A stretch of 64,000 nt of DNA, taken from Spirochaetota bacterium (GTDB lineage Bacteria > Spirochaetota > UBA4802 > UBA5550). Location of the stretch: contig JAFGBT010000053.1 of assembly GCA_016933025.1 (NCBI GenBank), positions 1-64,000 of the forward strand. The letters run 5' to 3'. Position numbers and translations under genes: made by a program. This document shows positions 7,531-16,747 of the stretch, one piece after another; position 1 is the stretch's first letter, and each line of letters begins with the position of its first letter. The notes under the pieces were generated by a model, which made no database searches, had not been told where the DNA came from, and saw only the letters and a list, made by a program, of their open reading frames with translations.

Positions 7531-8304
7531 ATGAAGATCGCGACCTATAACGCCAATTCCATCCGCGCGCGCATGCCGATCGTAGCCAGGTGGCTTGCCG
7601 CCGCCATGCCGGATGTCCTCTGCCTGCAGGAGACCAAGGTGCCCGATGCCGACTTCCCGGAGGATGAGATCGCGGCCCTCGGGTACCGGACGGTCTATCG
7701 CGGAGAGAAGTCGTACAACGGCGTCGCGGTCTTGAGCCGCCACGAGTTCGAGCGCGTATCGTACGGCTTCGACGGCGCGGGCGACGACGAGGGGACGAGA
7801 CTCGTCACGGTCCGCGTGCGCGGCGTCGACATCGTCAACACCTACGTCCCGCAGGGAACCTCCCCCGACTCTGACCGGTTCCAATACAAGCTCGGCTGGT
7901 TCGGCCGGCTCAGGGATTATTTCGAGCGGAACTACGGCCCGGGCGACCGGCTGGTCTGGGTCGGCGATTTCAATGTCGCGCCCGAGCCGATCGACGTCCA
8001 CAACCCGAAGAGCCTGCTGGGACATGTCGGGTTCCATCCGGAAGAGCACCGGGCGCTGGCCGGGGTCAAGGAATGGGGCTTTATCGACATATTCAGGAAA
8101 CACCATCCGGAGCCGGGACACTATTCCTTCTGGGACTACCGCGTCAGGGACAGCGTTGCCAGGGGGCTCGGGTGGCGGGTCGACCACATCTGGGGGACCG
8201 CGACCATGGCCGGGCTGTCCGCGGGCGCCATGATAGACCGGGAGCCGCGGCTCTGGGAGAGGCCTTCCGATCATACTCCCGTTGTCGCTGAATTTTCAAT
8301 CTGA
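7531..8304 (+). CDS. xthA: Exodeoxyribonuclease III (AP endonuclease family)
   Basis: A 257-residue EEP-superfamily nuclease. Visible motifs: MKIATYNANSIR at the start, CLQETK with the metal-binding glutamate, WVGDFNVAP with the D-x-N pair, and PSDHTPVVAEF with the catalytic Asp-His. Length matches ExoIII. It removes 3' blocks and cuts at abasic sites in base-excision repair. A GTG at 7516 could extend it by five codons and overlap the upstream stop; the ATG at 7531 matches the family start better. Confidence 0.92.
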   Translation: MKIATYNANSIRARMPIVARWLAAAMPDVLCLQETKVPDADFPEDEIAALGYRTVYRGEKSYNGVAVLSRHEFERVSYGFDGAGDDEGTRLVTVRVRGVDIVNTYVPQGTSPDSDRFQYKLGWFGRLRDYFERNYGPGDRLVWVGDFNVAPEPIDVHNPKSLLGHVGFHPEEHRALAGVKEWGFIDIFRKHHPEPGHYSFWDYRVRDSVARGLGWRVDHIWGTATMAGLSAGAMIDREPRLWERPSDHTPVVAEFSI

Positions 8305-8315
8305 CGGGAGCGGCC

Positions 8316-10793
8316 GTGAGCGCGAGGCATATCATAACTGCCGTAATCATCCTCTTTATCCTGCCGGCGTCGCAGCAGACGTCCGCCCGTGCCGCGGAGC
8401 CACTGGAACTGACAAGCACAATGAGCGGCATCCCTCTCGGGCGGCATATGGAGATACTGGAAGATCCGGCCGGGAGCCTGAACATTCGCGGCGCAGCGCG
8501 GGCGACCTTTTACCCGTCGCGGGAGAATTACCCCGCCTTCGGGCTCACCCGCTCGGCGTACTGGGCGCGCTTTTCGGTGCGAAACAGAGGAAGGAGCGCG
8601 GTCACCTGGCACCTCGAGGCAGCCTATCCCCACCTTGACCGCATAGAGGTGTACCGGCTGGACGCGAAGGGCGGTCTGATAGAGAAAAGGGCCGCCGGCG
8701 ATCTCTATCCCTTCGCATCGAGGGAGATGGAGCACCCGAATTTCGTCTTTTCCTATATCGAGGAGGGGGAAAGCCTGCACCACTACTACGTCCGCGTGAA
8801 GACCTCAAGCTCCATGAATCTCCATTTCGCCGCGTGGTCGCCCGAGGAGTTCCGGCGGGACGACGGCAGGATGAAGGTCCTCTTCGGCGTCTATTACGGC
8901 GCCATGCTGGTCATGGTCATCTACAACCTGATCATCTTTTTCTCCCTGCTTGACCGGTCGTATCTTTACTATGTGCTCTACTGCCTGGCCTTTATCGTGT
9001 TTCAGCTCTGCATGAACGGCCTGGCGTTCCAGCTCCTCTGGCCCGATTTCCCCTGGTGGGCCAACCGGAGCCTTTTTTTCTGGGTCCTGCTGGCGGTGAT
9101 TTTCGCGGTGCAGTTCCTCCGGTATTTCCTGGAGACCTCCCGCTACGTTCCGCTCCTTGACCGCGTTCTCATCGCCAACACGCTCGTGCTGGCGGCCGCG
9201 CTTCCCGCCCCGTTTTTCGTTGGTTACCGGCAGATGGTCGTCGTGTCGGTGGCGCTGACCATGGGCACCGCGATGGTGCTGGCGGTCGCCGCCATACGGG
9301 TGCTTCTCCTGGGAAACCGCGCCGCCCGGCTCTACATCATCACCTGGGCCGCGTTCTGGATCGGCACCATTGTTTTTTCCATGAAGCTGTTTTCCGTGAT
9401 GCCGGACATCGTGGTGACCCGCTGGCTGCTGCAAGTCGTTTCCCTGGTGCAGATGGTGCTCCTCTCGCTCTGCCTTGCCGACAAGATCAATTCCATGACC
9501 GGGCAACTCGAGGCGCTCAATCTCAACCTGGAGAACAAGGTGCATGAGCGCACCGGCGAGCTCGACAGCGCCTTGATGATCATGAAAATGAAGGAGGCGG
9601 AGCTCCAGAAGGAGTTCGACCTTGCCGGCGATATACAGCAGGGGATGCTGCCGCGGACACCCTTCTACCACGAGGGGGTCAGGGTGAAGGCCTACTACCG
9701 GTCGATGGGAAAGGTCGGCGGCGATTTCTACGATATATTCCATATGAAGGGAGGATACACCGGAGTCCTGATCGCGGACGCATCGGGCCACGGCATGCCG
9801 GCCGCCTTCATCACGGCCCTGGCGAAGATAAGCTTCGCCGAGGCTATCCAGACCTCCCTGTTTCCGGCCGACATCTTCAGGCACGTGAACGACGAACTGG
9901 TCAAGGCCATCAGGACCGACGATTTCGTGACCGCGTTCCTGGTTGTCATCAGCCCCACCTACGACGTGTTCTTCTGCAACGCCTCGCATCAAAAGGCGCT
10001 GGTCTACAGGCGCGATTCAGGAACGTTCGCGACCTGGGACACGCGCGGGCTTTTCATGGGATACACGCAGGACGCCAACAATATGTACGAGGACGGGCAG
10101 AGCAGGCTTGAATACGGCGACCGGCTGGTCCTGTACACCGACGGCATCGTCGGGTGTTCGGGCGGCAGCGGCGAGACCTTCGGCGAGCGGCGGCTCGAGC
10201 GGCTCATCGTGGAGACGTCATCCCTTCCCCTGGACGAGGCCGTGGAGCGAGTCAGCCGGGCGTGCGAGGAGTTCGGCGCGGGTGCCCGCCAGATCGACGA
10301 CATGACGCTCGTCATGGTGGAGATTGACCCCGCGTACCGCGAGCTCATTGAATACCGGGACCGCGGCTTTCAGCTCATGTGGCGGCAGCGGTATCGGGAT
10401 GCCATCGGACCGCTCAGGAGGGCGCTCGAGATCAACGCAAACGACGAGAAGTCGCATCTGTTTATAGGCGAATGCTACCTGAAAAACGGCGATTACGAGG
10501 AGGCCGCCGGGCACCTTTTAAAATATCTCCACAACAACGAGTTCGATGCCAACGTCTGGTACGACCTGGCATGGGCCCGTTTCTGTCTGAACGATTTTGC
10601 CGCATCGCTGAAATACGCGATCAGGGCCAACGGCCTGAAGGTGAATTTTATCGACGCACAGATGCTCTGCGGGATTTCAATGAAAAAAACCGGCGACCGT
10701 GCCGGGGCGCGCCGGGTGTTCGAGAAGATACTTGCCGCGGACCCCGAAAACGAGATCGCGGCGAAAGAATTGCGGGAGGTGGAACATGAGTAG
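8316..10793 (+). CDS. 7TMR sensor-SpoIIE phosphatase-TPR protein
   Basis: An 825-residue multidomain protein starting at GTG behind GGGAG. Signal peptide (1-27), a 7TMR-DISMED2-type extracytoplasmic sensor (about 30-175), seven membrane segments (about 185-395), a coiled coil (about 395-440), a PP2C-like SpoIIE phosphatase domain (about 455-660) with KVGGDFYDIF, LIADASGHGMPAAF, LVLYTDGIV and QIDDMTLVMV as metal-binding motifs, then a C-terminal TPR region. Such proteins dephosphorylate anti-anti-sigma factors in response to an external signal. No STAS or anti-sigma gene is near, so the target is elsewhere. Confidence 0.9.
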   Translation: MSARHIITAVIILFILPASQQTSARAAEPLELTSTMSGIPLGRHMEILEDPAGSLNIRGAARATFYPSRENYPAFGLTRSAYWARFSVRNRGRSAVTWHLEAAYPHLDRIEVYRLDAKGGLIEKRAAGDLYPFASREMEHPNFVFSYIEEGESLHHYYVRVKTSSSMNLHFAAWSPEEFRRDDGRMKVLFGVYYGAMLVMVIYNLIIFFSLLDRSYLYYVLYCLAFIVFQLCMNGLAFQLLWPDFPWWANRSLFFWVLLAVIFAVQFLRYFLETSRYVPLLDRVLIANTLVLAAALPAPFFVGYRQMVVVSVALTMGTAMVLAVAAIRVLLLGNRAARLYIITWAAFWIGTIVFSMKLFSVMPDIVVTRWLLQVVSLVQMVLLSLCLADKINSMTGQLEALNLNLENKVHERTGELDSALMIMKMKEAELQKEFDLAGDIQQGMLPRTPFYHEGVRVKAYYRSMGKVGGDFYDIFHMKGGYTGVLIADASGHGMPAAFITALAKISFAEAIQTSLFPADIFRHVNDELVKAIRTDDFVTAFLVVISPTYDVFFCNASHQKALVYRRDSGTFATWDTRGLFMGYTQDANNMYEDGQSRLEYGDRLVLYTDGIVGCSGGSGETFGERRLERLIVETSSLPLDEAVERVSRACEEFGAGARQIDDMTLVMVEIDPAYRELIEYRDRGFQLMWRQRYRDAIGPLRRALEINANDEKSHLFIGECYLKNGDYEEAAGHLLKYLHNNEFDANVWYDLAWARFCLNDFAASLKYAIRANGLKVNFIDAQMLCGISMKKTGDRAGARRVFEKILAADPENEIAAKELREVEHE

Positions 10794-11439
10794 ACGCGCG
10801 TTAACGGCCCTTGCCCTGGCTGCCGCGCTGGCGTTACCGTGTCTCCTCGCCGGACAGGGGAAGGACAAACCCGGCGCCGTTCGCCCGCCGGTCGAGCCGT
10901 CCGCGCCGGACGTCGATATCGTACAAAATAAGAGGAGGCCTGACGGTGACGGTCTGCCGGTGACCGTGGTAACGGCGCGCGGCGATACAGTGACGGGTGT
11001 CCTGGTCGTCCCGTTTGACTCGCTGGATATCGAAGCGGCCGGGGACGGCCCGAAAGGCGCGGTGACCGTCCGGGTGGCGGACATCGATTCGATAGAATTC
11101 ACCCGGTGGGCAGGTAAGGAGCGCCGGAAAAACGAATTCGCCTTTTACCACTCGGCCGCGCGCATCACTTTAAAGGATAAACAGGTGATTGAATGCGGCC
11201 GGAACATCCCCGCGCTGGATCGGCTCGTTTTCAGGGACGAGAAAAGGAGCCGCTCCCTGTATTCTTATTTTTACGATTACCTGAAAAACGGTGCCTGGAA
11301 AAACTCGGGCGAGACCGACATCGCCTATCCCGAGACCAATCCGCATGCGGACACGCTGGTGCGGATCATATTTCTCAGGAAAAAAACGGTCAATCCTCTC
11401 GAGACGATATTAAGGACAATACAAGGAGAGCTGAAATGA
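10786..11439 (+). CDS. Unknown secreted protein
   Basis: A 217-residue protein with a clear signal peptide (SRRALTALALAAALALPCLL), then a proline-rich stretch and a mixed alpha/beta region. It starts within the end of the preceding gene (8-base overlap) behind GGAGGTGG. The central part (VTARGDTVTGVLVVP, RVADIDSIEFTRW) looks like small beta strands similar to periplasmic proteins that set levels of a gene product, but no family is recognised. The cysteine near the end of the signal peptide (ALPCLLAG) is not a good lipobox. Confidence 0.7.
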   Translation: MSRRALTALALAAALALPCLLAGQGKDKPGAVRPPVEPSAPDVDIVQNKRRPDGDGLPVTVVTARGDTVTGVLVVPFDSLDIEAAGDGPKGAVTVRVADIDSIEFTRWAGKERRKNEFAFYHSAARITLKDKQVIECGRNIPALDRLVFRDEKRSRSLYSYFYDYLKNGAWKNSGETDIAYPETNPHADTLVRIIFLRKKTVNPLETILRTIQGELK

Positions 11440-11771
11440 GCGAAACAAAAGTCTACGCCCTGAACCTGTTTGACATCGCGGACAGGGACGAGTACGTTGC
11501 CTACTCTCGTCGTTCGGCCCGCGAGGTGGAGGCTCACGGCGGAAGGGTCGTGGCGCTGGGAAGGTACCGCGAGTCGCTCAGGGGGGACATCGAGCCGCGG
11601 ACCCTCCTTATACTGGTCGAGTGGGAATCGCGCGCGGCGTTTCAGAGTTATCTTGACGACCCGGCCCTTGCCGATCTTCATCCTCACCGGGAACAGGGGG
11701 GCGGCAACTACATCTGGCAGCTGTTCGACAGGCTGGAGGACCTTCGGCCGATATTGAAGGGAGACCGGTAG
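11436..11771 (+). CDS. DUF1330-family small protein
   Basis: A 111-residue ferredoxin-like-fold protein: VYALNLFDIADRDEYVAYSR, GGRVVALGRYRES, LILVEWESRAAFQSYLDD and LRPIL follow the DUF1330 pattern of a dimeric alpha/beta barrel. It overlaps the stop of the preceding gene by 4 bases (ATGA) and has AAGGAGAG upstream. The biochemical role of the family is undefined. It probably acts in the cytoplasm; there is no signal peptide. Confidence 0.7.
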   Translation: MSETKVYALNLFDIADRDEYVAYSRRSAREVEAHGGRVVALGRYRESLRGDIEPRTLLILVEWESRAAFQSYLDDPALADLHPHREQGGGNYIWQLFDRLEDLRPILKGDR

Positions 11772-11804
11772 CGGCGCCGGGACCCGGAATCGAGGTAATA
11801 ACGA

Positions 11805-13196
11805 ATGACAGGCAGTGAACACAGGGTTAGAGGCAGAGAAAGGAAGCTAACGGGTGTCGACGCGAAGGGGGCCGCGCGCCGCCTAGCTGGCGCCATACGC
11901 TTCAGGACCATATCCCGGCAGGACCAGTCGAATCTTGCACGCAAGGAATTTCTCGGCCTGCACGCGTTTTTGAAGAAGAGCTATCCGAAACTCCACCGCA
12001 CTTTGCATAGGGAGACCGTGAACGACCTGAGCCTGCTGTACACCTGGAAGGGGAGCGACCCGCAGGCGGAGCCGATCCTCCTCATGGCCCACCTCGACGT
12101 GGTGCCGGTGGAGCAGGGGACCGAACCGAACTGGACCCATCCCCCCTTTTCCGGAACGGTCGCAGGCGGGTTCGTGTGGGGCCGGGGCGCCCTGGACGTG
12201 AAGGACGGGGTCATCGGCATCATGGAGGCGGTCGAGTCGCTTCTGGCGGCCGGGTTCGCGCCGAAGCGCACGGTCTACCTCGCCTTCGGGCACGACGAGG
12301 AGGTGCTCGGCGGCTCCGGCGCCGCCGCGGTCTGCGATCTCCTCGCGTCGCGGGGAGCGCGGCTCGCCTTTGTGCTCGACGAGGGCGGATTCATACGCAC
12401 GGACGGGATGCCGGGGGTGCCGAGGCCGGTGGCCCTGGTGAGCGTGGCGGAGAAGGGATACCTTACGCTCGACCTCGAGGTCCGCGGCGGAGGCGGCCAC
12501 TCCGGAATGCCGCCGCGCCGGACCGTTGCGGGGCGGCTGGCGGCCGCCCTCTGCCGGCTTGAAAAGAGGCCCTTTCCGGCGCGGCTCACGCCGCCGGTGC
12601 GGGCGATGTTCAGGGCGCTCGCGCGGGAGGCCGCGTCGCCGTACCGGTACGTGTACGGCAACGTGAGGCTCTTTTCCCCCCTGATGCTGGCGATGCTCGC
12701 CAGGACGCCGTCGTCCGACGCCATGATACGCACCACCGTCGCGCCGACCATGCTGGAGGGAAGCGGCAAGGAAAACGTGATGCCGCAGTCCGTGCGCGCC
12801 ACGGTCAACCTGAGAATACTGCCGGGCGATACCCGGGAAAGCGTCACCGCCAGGGTGAAAAAAGTGGTCGGCGATCCGGGCGTCGTCGTGACGGCGCGCG
12901 GGCAGTCGAGCGATCCCTCCCCGATCTCGGACGCCGGGTCGCCGGAATACGCGGCGCTGGCGGAGACCATCGCCTCGGTCTTTCCGGACGTCGTCGTGGC
13001 TCCCTTCCTCATGGTGGCCGCGACCGATTCGCGCCACTTCGCGCGGATCAGCAGGCAGGTGTTCCGGTTCAACCCGGTCCGCATGGACAGCGGCGACCTG
13101 GCGAGGATCCACGGGACCGACGAGCGTATAGGCGTACGGAACTTCGGCGACCTGATCGCCTTTTTCGCCGCACTGGTCCGGCGGACGGCCGGCTGA
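11805..13196 (+). CDS. M20-family metallopeptidase (carboxypeptidase S-like)
   Basis: A 463-residue di-zinc peptidase. Metal-ligand motifs are in place: LMAHLDVVPV (His), GRGALDVKDGV (bridging Asp), AFGHDEEVLGG (catalytic Glu pair), VLDEGG, and the C-terminal ATDSRHF histidine. The dimerisation (lid) domain lies between (VRGGGGHSGMPPRRT). The arrangement resembles carboxypeptidase S/PM20D1-type Gly-X peptidases, which cleave N-acyl or peptide bonds. No signal peptide, so probably cytoplasmic. It lies 33 bases after the DUF1330 gene and 11 bases before the methyltransferase. Confidence 0.87.
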   Translation: MTGSEHRVRGRERKLTGVDAKGAARRLAGAIRFRTISRQDQSNLARKEFLGLHAFLKKSYPKLHRTLHRETVNDLSLLYTWKGSDPQAEPILLMAHLDVVPVEQGTEPNWTHPPFSGTVAGGFVWGRGALDVKDGVIGIMEAVESLLAAGFAPKRTVYLAFGHDEEVLGGSGAAAVCDLLASRGARLAFVLDEGGFIRTDGMPGVPRPVALVSVAEKGYLTLDLEVRGGGGHSGMPPRRTVAGRLAAALCRLEKRPFPARLTPPVRAMFRALAREAASPYRYVYGNVRLFSPLMLAMLARTPSSDAMIRTTVAPTMLEGSGKENVMPQSVRATVNLRILPGDTRESVTARVKKVVGDPGVVVTARGQSSDPSPISDAGSPEYAALAETIASVFPDVVVAPFLMVAATDSRHFARISRQVFRFNPVRMDSGDLARIHGTDERIGVRNFGDLIAFFAALVRRTAG

Positions 13197-13207
13197 GGAG
13201 GGCCGTA

Positions 13208-13921
13208 ATGGCGGAAACCAGAAAGCCGTCAAGGCCCCTCCAGGGAATGTTCTCGGCCGTGCCGCGGCGTTACGACATCATCAACCGAATCTTCACCCTA
13301 CGGCTCGACGAGCGGTGGCGGCGCATGGCCGCGGAAAAAATCCTCGAGGCGGGGCCCGCGGTCGTGCTCGACCTCTGCACGGGCACGGGCGACCTTTCGT
13401 TGGCCCTTGACGCGCGCGGCGGGAGGAGCGCAGTGATCGGCGCGGACTTCAGCCTGCCGATGCTCGCGGAGGCGCGCCGCAAGGCCGGCCGGGCCGGGTC
13501 GAACGCGCTCTTCGTGGCCGCGGACGCGGGCGAGCTTCCATTCAGGGACGCTGCCTTCGGCGCGGTCGGGATCGCGTTCGGGTTCCGCAACCTGACCTAC
13601 CGCAACCCGGGGCGAGACCGCTACCTGGCCGAGGTCCTCAGGGTCCTCGAACCGGGCGGAAGGTTCGTCATAGTCGAGAGCAGCCAGCCGCGTTCCCCGT
13701 TTATACGGGCGATGGCGCACCTGTACGTGACCGCGGTCGTGTTGCTTGTCGGCGGGCTGATATCCGGGGAGCGGGGCGCCTACCGGTACCTGGCGCATTC
13801 GGCGGTCAACTTCCCGGGACCTGACGGGGTAGCGGCCCTTCTCAGGGGTGCGGGGTTCAGCAGAGTAGAGTATCGGAGGCTATTCCTGGGCGCGGCAGCG
13901 ATCCACGTGGCGTACCGGTGA
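13208..13921 (+). CDS. menG: Demethylmenaquinone/ubiquinone C-methyltransferase
   Basis: A 237-residue class I SAM methyltransferase of the UbiE/MenG family. Diagnostic stretches: MFSAVPRRYDIINRIFTL near the N-terminus, VLDLCTGTGDLSLAL as SAM motif I, AFGFRNLTYR and EVLRVLEPGGRFVIVESSQP. It performs the last methylation in menaquinone (or ubiquinone) synthesis. Which quinone the organism uses is not shown by this window. It closes the long operon that begins at the cyclase. Confidence 0.88.
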   Translation: MAETRKPSRPLQGMFSAVPRRYDIINRIFTLRLDERWRRMAAEKILEAGPAVVLDLCTGTGDLSLALDARGGRSAVIGADFSLPMLAEARRKAGRAGSNALFVAADAGELPFRDAAFGAVGIAFGFRNLTYRNPGRDRYLAEVLRVLEPGGRFVIVESSQPRSPFIRAMAHLYVTAVVLLVGGLISGERGAYRYLAHSAVNFPGPDGVAALLRGAGFSRVEYRRLFLGAAAIHVAYR

Positions 13922-14177
13922 GCGGACGGATGTTTTTTATTGACGCGCCTGTCCGGCCAAGAATAAATAAACAGAACACAATAATTTGTATACTTATTGT
14001 AGGTAAAATTTGGTTTTTAGAGCCGGCTGTTTTTTGATACGTCAGGGAATTGCCAGATATTAAATTATAATTAATGTATTAATAAACCATAGGTGACAGC
14101 CCCGGCGGGCTGAAATGTCGTCGGGAAATGAATATCAGGCATATTATTATTTGTCTTAATTATACCGAGGTAGGACT

Positions 14178-16190
14178 ATGAAAAAGCTGGGGATTTTATT
14201 GCTGATAGTTATCGCCTGCATGTCCGTAACCGTCAGCTGTACCCCTGAGCCCGATGACAAGAAACCGCTCCTGATGAATCTCTTCGGGTTTCTCGGCGGG
14301 ATGACCTTCTCCGGCGACGAGATCGTCCATGAAGTCATTTTCGGGCCTGCCGCCGTGACCGCGACCGGCGGCGATTACACGGACAGGGTCGGAATCAACT
14401 GGGAACTCAAAGAGAACGCCCTGAGCTACAACGTGTACCGCTCGGAGAACTTCGAGGGGCCCTTCGATCTGATCGCGAACGTCAACGCCGAAGACATAGA
14501 CACTACCCCGGGCACGGTCACCAACCCGACCGAGACGCCGGTTCCGCCCCCTGATTTTCCGGATCCGCCCACGACCCCGCCGACTTATGAGGCGGTGTTT
14601 CAGTCCAATGTCGATTTGAACAAGGAATGGGTTATTAACTTCTTTCTGTGGAAGGAGTACCATTATGGGATCAAGGTTGACTGGGGGCAGGTATATAACA
14701 TTACAATTACGGTCAATGGCATCACGAAAACGGTTTCATTTATCGGTTCTATAATTCCTTTAACGACAGTATATTATAACCAGACCGAGGTCATCTCAAG
14801 GATCAACCAGGCCTTCGGCTCTACGGTATGCTATCCTGTTAACGTAGGCGACGCACGGTACCTCAGGCTGGTAAGCAACAGCGGGCCTATTGTACTTGAA
14901 AATGCACCTTTTTCAATCGGCCTTGAATCGCCTTTAAGGCATTTTTTATCTTCTTCCGCAGACTCGAGCACGGTAATAACGATCAACCCGACACCGGTCA
15001 ATACCGACACTACGCCGCCCACGGTGATGACTGTCTACCCGGCAGACGGCGCTACAAATATCGCGCTTGACGTCCAGGTGTGGGCGCTCTTCAGCGAGGC
15101 GATTCTGGCTTCTTCGGTCACGGGAACGAGCTTCACCCTGAAGAAGGGGACCGAGCCGGTGGCAGGGGCCGTAACCAGCACCGCCATTTTCACCCCGTCG
15201 GCCGAGCTTGAACCGGATACCACGTACACGGCCACCCTCACCACTGCCATCACCGACCTGTCCGGCAACCATCTGACGGCGGTCAAGACCTGGAGCTTCA
15301 CCACCGGCGGGTCGACGAGCACGGTGCCGGCCTACTGCTATGAAGACACATCAGCCGTTCCCGGCACGCACTACTACTATCACGTTACTTCGATTGTCGA
15401 TGATCTCGGCACCGAGAGCGTCGAGAGCCCGATGGCCGAGGGCTACGCCCGTGAAATCAGCGTTGACCCCGGGGACCCGATACCGGGCAAGGTGACCGGT
15501 TGCTCGGCCACGGACGGCGCGAGCGGCACAGTCACGGTGACGTGGAACGCACTTGCCGACGCGGACTATTACAGGGTATACCGGACCAGCGGCTCCACCA
15601 CGGTCCAGGTCGGCGGCAGCATTGCCGGCACCAGCTATGAGGATTCGTCAGTGGAGCCGGGCCTGTACACCTACAGGGTCTCTCCCTTCAATTCGAGCAA
15701 TCAGGAAGGGATATCCAGCGATCCGGATACCGGGTTCAGGTCGGTCACGGACGAGGATTTTTTCCTGGAGGTTTATAAAGAGAATTATTGGGCTTTGGAT
15801 CAGATCCAGAGTTTAAAAGGATCGACTGATGATATGTTGAATACAGAAATAGTACCTGATGCTGACGGTGATGGCACACTCATATACGAGGCGACGGCTA
15901 ATTTGTCAAAAGCAACAGTTACGCTAACATTTATAAATTTCTGTTCTTACTATCTTACTCAGAATACCCCTGAGGGAGAGCCCATCACCATGACGCTAAA
16001 CAATCCTTTAGGTTCATGCAGCGGGCCAATGATGGGGGTGCTTTATATCACCGGGATTTACAACGGGTATGTTCGTTATGATTTCCAAGTAGTAGGTGGA
16101 AATATTGTTAGTGGTAATTACTGGGTGAGCCAGAACGGCGGTGCCGAGACGGCGATTCCGTATGACTCGCCACTTATACCTGTTCCGTAA
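14178..16190 (+). CDS. Lipoprotein with split FN3, Big_5 and second FN3 domains
   Basis: A 670-residue lipoprotein (lipobox VTVSC, Cys21). Residues about 57-102 (YNVYRSENFEGPFDLIA) are the first half of a fibronectin type III domain; its second half (YEDTSAVPGTHYYYHVT) appears only at about 385-425. Between them lie a Pro/Thr-rich linker (108-136), an unrecognised domain (about 137-270) and a Big_5/SbsA-like domain (275-377). A normal FN3 (about 438-525) and an unknown C-terminal domain (530-670) follow. The unrecognised parts have lower GC than the flanking domains. It is probably surface-exposed. RBS GAGGTAGG. Confidence 0.82.
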   Translation: MKKLGILLLIVIACMSVTVSCTPEPDDKKPLLMNLFGFLGGMTFSGDEIVHEVIFGPAAVTATGGDYTDRVGINWELKENALSYNVYRSENFEGPFDLIANVNAEDIDTTPGTVTNPTETPVPPPDFPDPPTTPPTYEAVFQSNVDLNKEWVINFFLWKEYHYGIKVDWGQVYNITITVNGITKTVSFIGSIIPLTTVYYNQTEVISRINQAFGSTVCYPVNVGDARYLRLVSNSGPIVLENAPFSIGLESPLRHFLSSSADSSTVITINPTPVNTDTTPPTVMTVYPADGATNIALDVQVWALFSEAILASSVTGTSFTLKKGTEPVAGAVTSTAIFTPSAELEPDTTYTATLTTAITDLSGNHLTAVKTWSFTTGGSTSTVPAYCYEDTSAVPGTHYYYHVTSIVDDLGTESVESPMAEGYAREISVDPGDPIPGKVTGCSATDGASGTVTVTWNALADADYYRVYRTSGSTTVQVGGSIAGTSYEDSSVEPGLYTYRVSPFNSSNQEGISSDPDTGFRSVTDEDFFLEVYKENYWALDQIQSLKGSTDDMLNTEIVPDADGDGTLIYEATANLSKATVTLTFINFCSYYLTQNTPEGEPITMTLNNPLGSCSGPMMGVLYITGIYNGYVRYDFQVVGGNIVSGNYWVSQNGGAETAIPYDSPLIPVP

Positions 16191-16221
16191 CAAATGGAAT
16201 TATGTCTGGATGAAATTTACG

Positions 16222-16244
16222 GCGCGCTTCGGCGCGCTTTTTTT
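16222..16244 (+). terminator. Rho-independent terminator with UUCG tetraloop
   Basis: GCGCGC-TTCG-GCGCGC (16222-16237) followed by eight T residues. A classic intrinsic terminator 31 bases after the lipoprotein stop codon. Confidence 0.93.
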
Positions 16245-16314
16245 ATATGCCGGATTATTAATATGACAGGTCAATCATGACCATCTGGAAATACAAGCAA
16301 TGTACCAGTGTTTT

Positions 16315-16713
16315 GGTGTCAGAGTAACTCCCTCGTATGAATTACCAATACCGATAACTATCTGTATACCTTGATCAGAATAACTTGCAGTGAGGGGTGC
16401 ATCCCCCGCCTTAAAAATTTCCTTTAATTAAACTGTTTTTCTGTTGCGGCATCGTCCCGGTTGTCGGCATAGTACTTGTGCGGGGGGGAACCGATATTTT
16501 TCGCCATTTATTCCCTGGGCCAGAGAAAACCGCGGGTCGAGAGTTATCGGTAGTTCATGGTGTCAGAGTAAATCGCCAAAATTAAGTATCGGATACCGAT
16601 AACTATCGGTGTTATCACGGTATCAGGGTAATTTAAATAGAACATTTGAGATAATATGTTTAGAAAAGATCAAAAAATCGGTGTCAGAGTAACATATACC
16701 GATAACTATCGGT
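16315..16713. repeat. Cluster of palindromic REP-like repeats
   Basis: The 13-mer GGTGTCAGAGTAA occurs at 16315-16327, 16559-16571 and 16680-16692, with a degenerate copy at 16619-16631. Each exact copy is followed by the palindrome ACCGATA-AC-TATCGGT (16595-16610 and 16698-16713 perfect; 16350-16365 with one change). A reverse fragment lies at 16541-16555. Pairs of short head motif plus palindrome resemble REP sequences mobilised by Y1 (RAYT) transposases; no transposase is present here. The rest of the 557-bp gap contains no gene. Confidence 0.75.
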
Positions 16714-16747
16714 ACAAAGCATCATCCATATTAACACGAGGAACATA

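Noticed and set aside
7378..8274. Minus-strand frame opposite exonuclease III
   Set aside because: The plus-strand frame has clear catalytic motifs, while this frame has none.
8805..9992. Minus-strand frame opposite the SpoIIE gene
   Set aside because: Low-complexity, His/Asp/Glu-rich, no domain; antisense shadow.
14080..14177. Possible structured RNA before the FN3 lipoprotein (GACAGCCCCGGCGGGCTG)
   Set aside because: It has a hairpin but no match to any riboswitch consensus that I can recall, and the 256-bp gap shows no other conserved block.
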